Shown here in pieces: positions 12,990-14,302 of a stretch of 14,302 nucleotides of DNA (position 1 is the stretch's first letter; each line of letters begins with the position of its first letter). The translations under genes and the position numbers were made by a program. Origin of the DNA: CG2-30-40-21 sp043806395 (GTDB lineage: Bacteria > UBA9089 > CG2-30-40-21); NCBI GenBank assembly GCA_043806395.1, contig JAZDHC010000202.1, positions 1 to 14,302 on the forward strand, read 5' to 3'. The notes under the pieces were generated by a model that was given only the letters and a program-made list of their open reading frames with translations, searched no databases and was not told the DNA's origin.

Positions 12990-14090
12990 AATATGCTTTA
13001 TTATTTTCTTTATGAAAAACTATATAATCCTGAAACAATGGCATCTATCTTCAGAGTTTTCAAGTATATTACCCTCCGTACAGCAGGTGCTACCTTAACC
13101 GCACTTTTTATTTCCTTCATTATTACCCCATGGATAATAAACAGGTTCAAGAAAAATAAGATGAGTCAGGTCCTCAGGGTAGATCATCACAAAACCAATG
13201 GTACCAAATCTGTTACCCCAACCATGGGTGGGATAAGTATTCTGATTGCCTTAACCTTATCCGCAGCCCTCTGGTCAAGATGGGATGCCAGATTCACCCT
13301 TTTAATGGCTATTGTAACCATTGGATTTGGGTGGCTTGGCTTTCTTGATGATTATTTGAAGCTGATAAAAAAGAAGCCAGAAGGGTTGGTGGCAAGGTAT
13401 AAGTTTATTGGACAGGTATTAATTGCCGGGAGCATTGCCTTATATCTTTATTACTATCCCTCTCATGCAGTGTATGGACAGGCCATCTCTATCCCTTTTA
13501 CCAGTGGTGCACCATTGGAATTGGGATGGTTTTATATCCCATTTGTGATGCTGGTTATTGTGGGTACATCAAATGCTGTCAATCTTACTGATGGCATGGA
13601 TGGATTAGCCATAGGGGCAGTTATTCTGGCTACGATTGGGTTGATATTGACAGCTTATCTGGTCGGGCATTATAAATTTGCTGAATATCTGAAGATTATT
13701 TACATTCAGAGTAGTGGGGAAATAACCGTTTATCTTGGGGCAATGCTTGGTGCATCCATAGGTTTTTTGTGGTATAATGCCCATCCTGCTCAGATATTTA
13801 TGGGTGATACTGGTGCCCTGTCTTTGGGAGGAATACTTGGAACCGCAGCGGTATTGATGAAAAGCGAGCTACTGCTATTGATTATTGGTGGGCTTTTTGT
13901 GATTGAGGCATTATCCGTAATGATTCAGGTAGCATCTTTTAAGTTTACTGGCCGTAGGGTGTTTGCCATGGCACCCATTCACCATCACTTTGAATTAAAG
14001 GGATGGTCAGAATCAAAAGTAGTCGTCAGATTCTGGATTATTGCTGGAATATTCTTGCTTGTGGGCTTGAGTACATTTAAGTTGAGGTAG
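12987..14090 (+). CDS. mraY: Phospho-N-acetylmuramoyl-pentapeptide-transferase
   Basis: Integral membrane enzyme that moves phospho-MurNAc-pentapeptide from UDP to undecaprenyl phosphate, making lipid I on the inner face of the membrane. The 367 aa have about ten hydrophobic helices. Motifs: VTPTMGGI (76-83); GFLDDYLKLIKK (118-129) with the D121-D122 pair; NAVNLTDGMDGLA (196-208); GDTGALSLGG (273-282) with catalytic D274; and APIHHHFELKGW (329-340) with the histidine triad. The N-terminus aligns by eye with the E. coli start region (LTALFIS at 37-43), which supports the ATG at 12987 or the one at 12993. The start is served by the split ribosome site described separately. It is the last gene in the window; murD would be the usual next gene. 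Confidence 0.97.
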   Translation: MNMLYYFLYEKLYNPETMASIFRVFKYITLRTAGATLTALFISFIITPWIINRFKKNKMSQVLRVDHHKTNGTKSVTPTMGGISILIALTLSAALWSRWDARFTLLMAIVTIGFGWLGFLDDYLKLIKKKPEGLVARYKFIGQVLIAGSIALYLYYYPSHAVYGQAISIPFTSGAPLELGWFYIPFVMLVIVGTSNAVNLTDGMDGLAIGAVILATIGLILTAYLVGHYKFAEYLKIIYIQSSGEITVYLGAMLGASIGFLWYNAHPAQIFMGDTGALSLGGILGTAAVLMKSELLLLIIGGLFVIEALSVMIQVASFKFTGRRVFAMAPIHHHFELKGWSESKVVVRFWIIAGIFLLVGLSTFKLR

Positions 14091-14103
14091 CTGTTCAGGT
14101 GAA

Positions 14104-14160
14104 TAGGCTGTAGGCTGTTAGACTGTAGGCTATAGGAAAAAACTAATAGCCTACAGCCTA
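14104..14160. repeat. Dispersed 'taggctgtaggct' hairpin after mraY
   Basis: TAGGCTGTAGGCT (14104-14116) recurs inverted at 14148-14160. Alternatively CTGTAGGCTAT (14123-14133) pairs perfectly with ATAGCCTACAG (14146-14156) over 11 bases around a 12-base loop. No T-run follows, so it is not a clear terminator. Confidence 0.6.
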
Positions 14161-14208
14161 ATGTCGTGTCAACTCTTAATTGTCGGTAGGCAGTAATTCT
14201 CATTATGA

Positions 14209-14287
14209 ACCGCAGAGACGCAGAGTCGCAGAGAATTTTATATGCTTCACTCAGCGTTTCTTCTCTGCGACTCTGCGTCTCTGCGGT
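14209..14287. repeat. Dispersed 25-bp perfect inverted repeat 'accgcagagacgcagag'
   Basis: The arms 14209-14233 and 14263-14287 are perfectly complementary over 25 bases around a 29-base loop, and each arm is internally repetitive (gacgcagagtcgcagag). Related sequence appears on the minus strand at 1843-1874. This style of element is common in the intergenic DNA of many environmental bacteria. No open frame of note lies between mraY and the window end. Confidence 0.8.
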
Positions 14288-14302
14288 GAAAAAATATCAA
14301 AA

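Noticed and set aside
14209..14287. Intrinsic terminator of the dcw operon
   Set aside because: The stem is very long with a 29-base loop and no following T-run. The related sequence near 1850 marks it as a dispersed repeat, and the dcw cluster normally continues past mraY.
1..14302. tRNA or rRNA genes
   Set aside because: Reading both strands by eye I found no cloverleaf with a recognisable T-loop and no rRNA-like stretch.

Overview
The window looks like a piece of a low-to-moderate GC (about 40% by eye) bacterial chromosome. Two blocks of housekeeping genes diverge from a long control region at about 6865-7728. MurE carries the DNPR signature of meso-diaminopimelate ligases, and RNase Y, YmdB and SpoVS are linked as in Firmicutes and several deep-branching phyla. 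Short dispersed inverted repeats of the 'accgcagagacgcagag' and 'ccccctaacccc' kinds fill the intergenic spaces. I infer an uncultured, probably diderm candidate-phylum bacterium (Omnitrophota- or Desantisbacteria-like), but the lineage call is weak.

Left part, all minus strand, in transcription order from 6864 down to about 60: rny (RNase Y, TTG start), ymdB (phosphodiesterase), spoVS, a three-gene cassette, a short MFS transporter remnant, xseA (exonuclease VII large subunit), and a truncated small ORF at the left edge that has its own consensus promoter and operator-like palindrome. The cassette is a STAS-HATPase fusion, a STAS-like DUF4325 protein and a PIN-domain protein. It has the parts of a partner-switching regulator joined to a ribonuclease, its last two genes overlap as TAATG, and it is the best candidate here for an uncharacterised system.

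Middle (6865-7728): a consensus minus-strand promoter with a long leader for rny, a tandem duplication of a 132-133 bp unit in which each copy ends in a minus-strand intrinsic terminator (possible duplicated small RNA), several palindromes, and a consensus plus-strand promoter for mraZ with phased TGG boxes that may be the MraZ operator.

Right part, all plus strand: the dcw (division and cell wall) cluster mraZ-rsmH-ftsL-murE-murF-mraY. It makes the 16S rRNA methyltransferase, the small divisome protein, and the enzymes that build UDP-MurNAc-pentapeptide and lipid I. The transpeptidase gene ftsI, normally between ftsL and murE, is missing, and a dispersed inverted repeat sits in its place. 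The rsmH-ftsL gap holds a 152 bp MITE-like palindrome. A stable hairpin separates the mraY Shine-Dalgarno from its start and probably brings them together. The window ends in repeats after mraY.

Repeats recur at gene ends: they appear to supply the last codons of the left-edge ORF, the MFS remnant, ymdB and rsmH.
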